From Hyaloscypha bicolor E (taxonomy: Eukaryota > Ascomycota > Leotiomycetes > Helotiales > Hyaloscyphaceae): a stretch of 64,000 bases of DNA. The DNA lies in contig NW_020194684.1 of assembly GCF_002865645.1 (NCBI RefSeq), positions 2,919,030 to 2,983,029 of the forward strand. The letters run 5' to 3'. The notes beneath the pieces were generated by a model. The model saw nothing but the letters and a program-made list of their open reading frames with translations, did not search any database and was not told where the DNA came from. A program made the translations under genes and the position numbers. This document shows, in pieces, positions 62,101 through 64,000 of the stretch (within the stretch, counting starts at the first letter, position 1; every line of letters starts with the position of its first letter).

Positions 62101-64000
62101 TTAATATATTAGTATATATATTAAGATCCCAAATATAATATAAAAGTAAATAGGAAAAGGGAAGAGGCTATAAAAGATAATAAAAATATAATATAGAAAA
62201 AAAGATTAAAATACGAGTTATAGGGCTCTTATATAGTAGGGTATTTCTGGTATAAATAAGGTATTTTGGCTTGGGCTATCTATTATATCTACTAGTAATA
62301 CTCTTATATCTGATTCAATCTTATATAAACTATAAAAGCCCAAAATATATCCTTCTCTTCTATTGAAACTATATCCTTATATAGTAAATTCGGTAATAAC
62401 CAGATCTCTAGTATAGAACTCAACTGGTATTAATAGTAGGCCAATAAGTTCTTCCGTATATAGAGAGCCTTTATAAAGGAAAGGGAAGCCGTCTGTTCTA
62501 ATATTCTAGTCCGGTCTTATATTAATTTAGATAAGAGTTTTTATATCTTATTTAAGGGATATAGAATTCTTTATATTCTTAGTTATTAGTCCAGTTTTAT
62601 AGAGCCAATATATTGCCTCAACCTCTCTATCTATAAGATAAAGCCTATATCTATAATATATCTTTAATTTGAGGTTATTCTCGAAATAATTCGTCTCTTT
62701 AAAAGAGAAGAAACTTGAGGTATTAAGATATCCTTGAATTAAGATCTTGGTATCCTGCTTAACTTCTTGTTCTTTAGGGCTAATATAATATTCTATAAGC
62801 TTGGGTTAACTTTTATTAATAAATCGGAAACTATTATAGTCGAGATCTACTATCTATAATAAATAATACTCGAAATAGTAGATATTAATAGAGGGTTCTA
62901 AAGTTATAGGGGGATCGCCCTTAGTTCTTAAGGTTATATTATCTTCTATAACAGGATTTTCGTTATTTATAGGAATGAATAGAGTATTTTCTACTACTAT
63001 ATTAGAGATAATAGTCGGATCTGGCTCTAAGGCCCTATTAAATATATTAGGAAAATTATTATAGACTTTTGTTTTCTTTATTAAAAAGTTATAATTAGGG
63101 TTATCCGAATTAGAACATTTTATTAGGCCCAATTTCGCAGTAATTACCGCTTTTATAGGCTATATTATTAGCTAATAAAAAGAGTTAGAAAATAGATTTA
63201 TTATCTGCTATATAAACTCTACTAGTATTATATACTTACTATCCCTTTATTAGTCTCTTAGTTAATATTATAATATAATTAAGAATATTTGGAGAAATAT
63301 AAAAGGGGTATATGAAAATAGAAAAGTAGATAGAAAGAGAACTAGCTATAAAAGTAGTTAGAGGAATAGGATTAAAAGACTTTAAATATATTTTAAATTA
63401 TAACTTTTCTATATTACATTTAAGTAATAGAAATAGATTATAAAGTATTAAAACGGATTGGCTTATATTTAGAAATAAGAATAAATAGATATATAAAGAA
63501 TTAGAAACTTGTAATATAGAAGATATTATAGATTCTCCTGAAAAAGGGCTTATTTAGAGATATTAATAACTTTTGAATACTCTCTTATTTATTCTAATAT
63601 AGTTATTATAAATATTATAGTATATTTGGCCTCTATTACTATCTTTTTATATATTATACTCTTTCTTCTTTCTCGGAATATTTCGAAATCTATATTAAAG
63701 ATATTTTCTAGTAAAAGAGTTCGTTTTAGTAAGTAAACTATTATATAATAACTTATATTCGGTATACCGGCTATACTAGTAAATAAAAACTTCTAACTAG
63801 TTTAGAGAAGTATAGTATATAAGAATAGAGAAAGTATTAAAATATAGTATTATTAATTTTATAATTTATATAAATATCCTTAAAGAAACCAGTAAAAATA
63901 ATATATTTAGTAAAAGAATTACTAGAGTAGAAAGAATATAAATAATATCTATATAGTTATAGAGGTAATAAGTCCTATTAATCTACTAAGGAGGCTTTAT
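59188..64000. mobile_element. RIP-decayed repeat element, class not determined
   Basis: AT-rich, CpA-poor sequence that interrupts the hAT copy. Protein-like translation is visible at 59,400-59,990 on both strands. The minus strand ends ...KSDLQKFFGSPDSD before a stop at ~59,399; the plus strand reads EIKKVFEATERD near 59,630. I could not decide the coding strand or name a domain. The right end lies outside the window. ORFs here, such as the minus-strand one at 62,854-63,132, are taken to be relics. Confidence 0.5.
60556..60718 (+). repeat. AT-rich minisatellite, period about 15 bp
   Basis: About eleven imperfect copies of units such as 'cagatacctattt' and 'agatatttacctt'. Inside the decayed element at 59,188-64,000. 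Confidence 0.7.

Noticed and set aside
62854..63132. 92-codon minus-strand ORF as a gene
   Set aside because: Set in CpA-depleted repeat DNA with no splice or start context, and most likely a relic of the surrounding element.

Overview
The window looks like part of a filamentous ascomycete (Pezizomycotina) nuclear chromosome. The evidence is a set of short introns (about 47-70 nt, GTRNGT donors, CTRAY branch points), fungal gene families, and massive RIP-type decay (repeat-induced point mutation) of transposons. A leotiomycete is my best guess from the mix of families, but that is inference.

Layout. Positions 1 to about 44,300 and about 58,850 to 64,000 are very AT-rich, almost devoid of CpA/TpG, packed with stops, and made of decayed repeats. 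Three LTR retrotransposons can be delimited: a 13.1-kb minus-strand Gypsy-like element (12,864-25,969), a 6.3-kb plus-strand Ty1/Copia element (28,144-34,472, TSD ACTAG) inserted into a ~112-bp satellite, and a 6.6-kb minus-strand Gypsy element (34,840-41,469, TSD AAGCC). The remaining AT-rich DNA could not be assigned. None of its short ORFs is believed to be a gene.

Between them lies a ~14.5-kb island of normal composition. Its two edges coincide with hAT-type terminal repeats (right end at 44,306; left end at 58,848). Genes, left to right: a broken CFEM-domain membrane protein gene carrying a 931-bp hAT derivative, itself carrying a 198-bp solo-LTR-like insert; an 8-exon minus-strand gene for a multi-pass membrane protein with two tandem retropepsin-like domains; a DUF6594 membrane protein; a rhodanese/3-mercaptopyruvate sulfurtransferase (TUM1-like); APC11, the RING subunit of the anaphase-promoting complex; and a 77-residue RanBP2-type zinc-finger protein. 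The last ~2.9 kb of the island holds only weak coding candidates and a diverged tandem duplication.

The island genes do not form a pathway. Two are core housekeeping functions (sulfur transfer, cell-cycle ubiquitination), arranged head to head. The rest are lineage-type fungal families. Exon structures were worked out by hand from splice signals and frame continuity and agree in phase throughout for the intact genes. The most unusual items are the tandem retropepsin membrane protein, the three-layer nesting in the CFEM gene with an empty-site copy in the same window, and a palindrome shared by otherwise different LTR elements.
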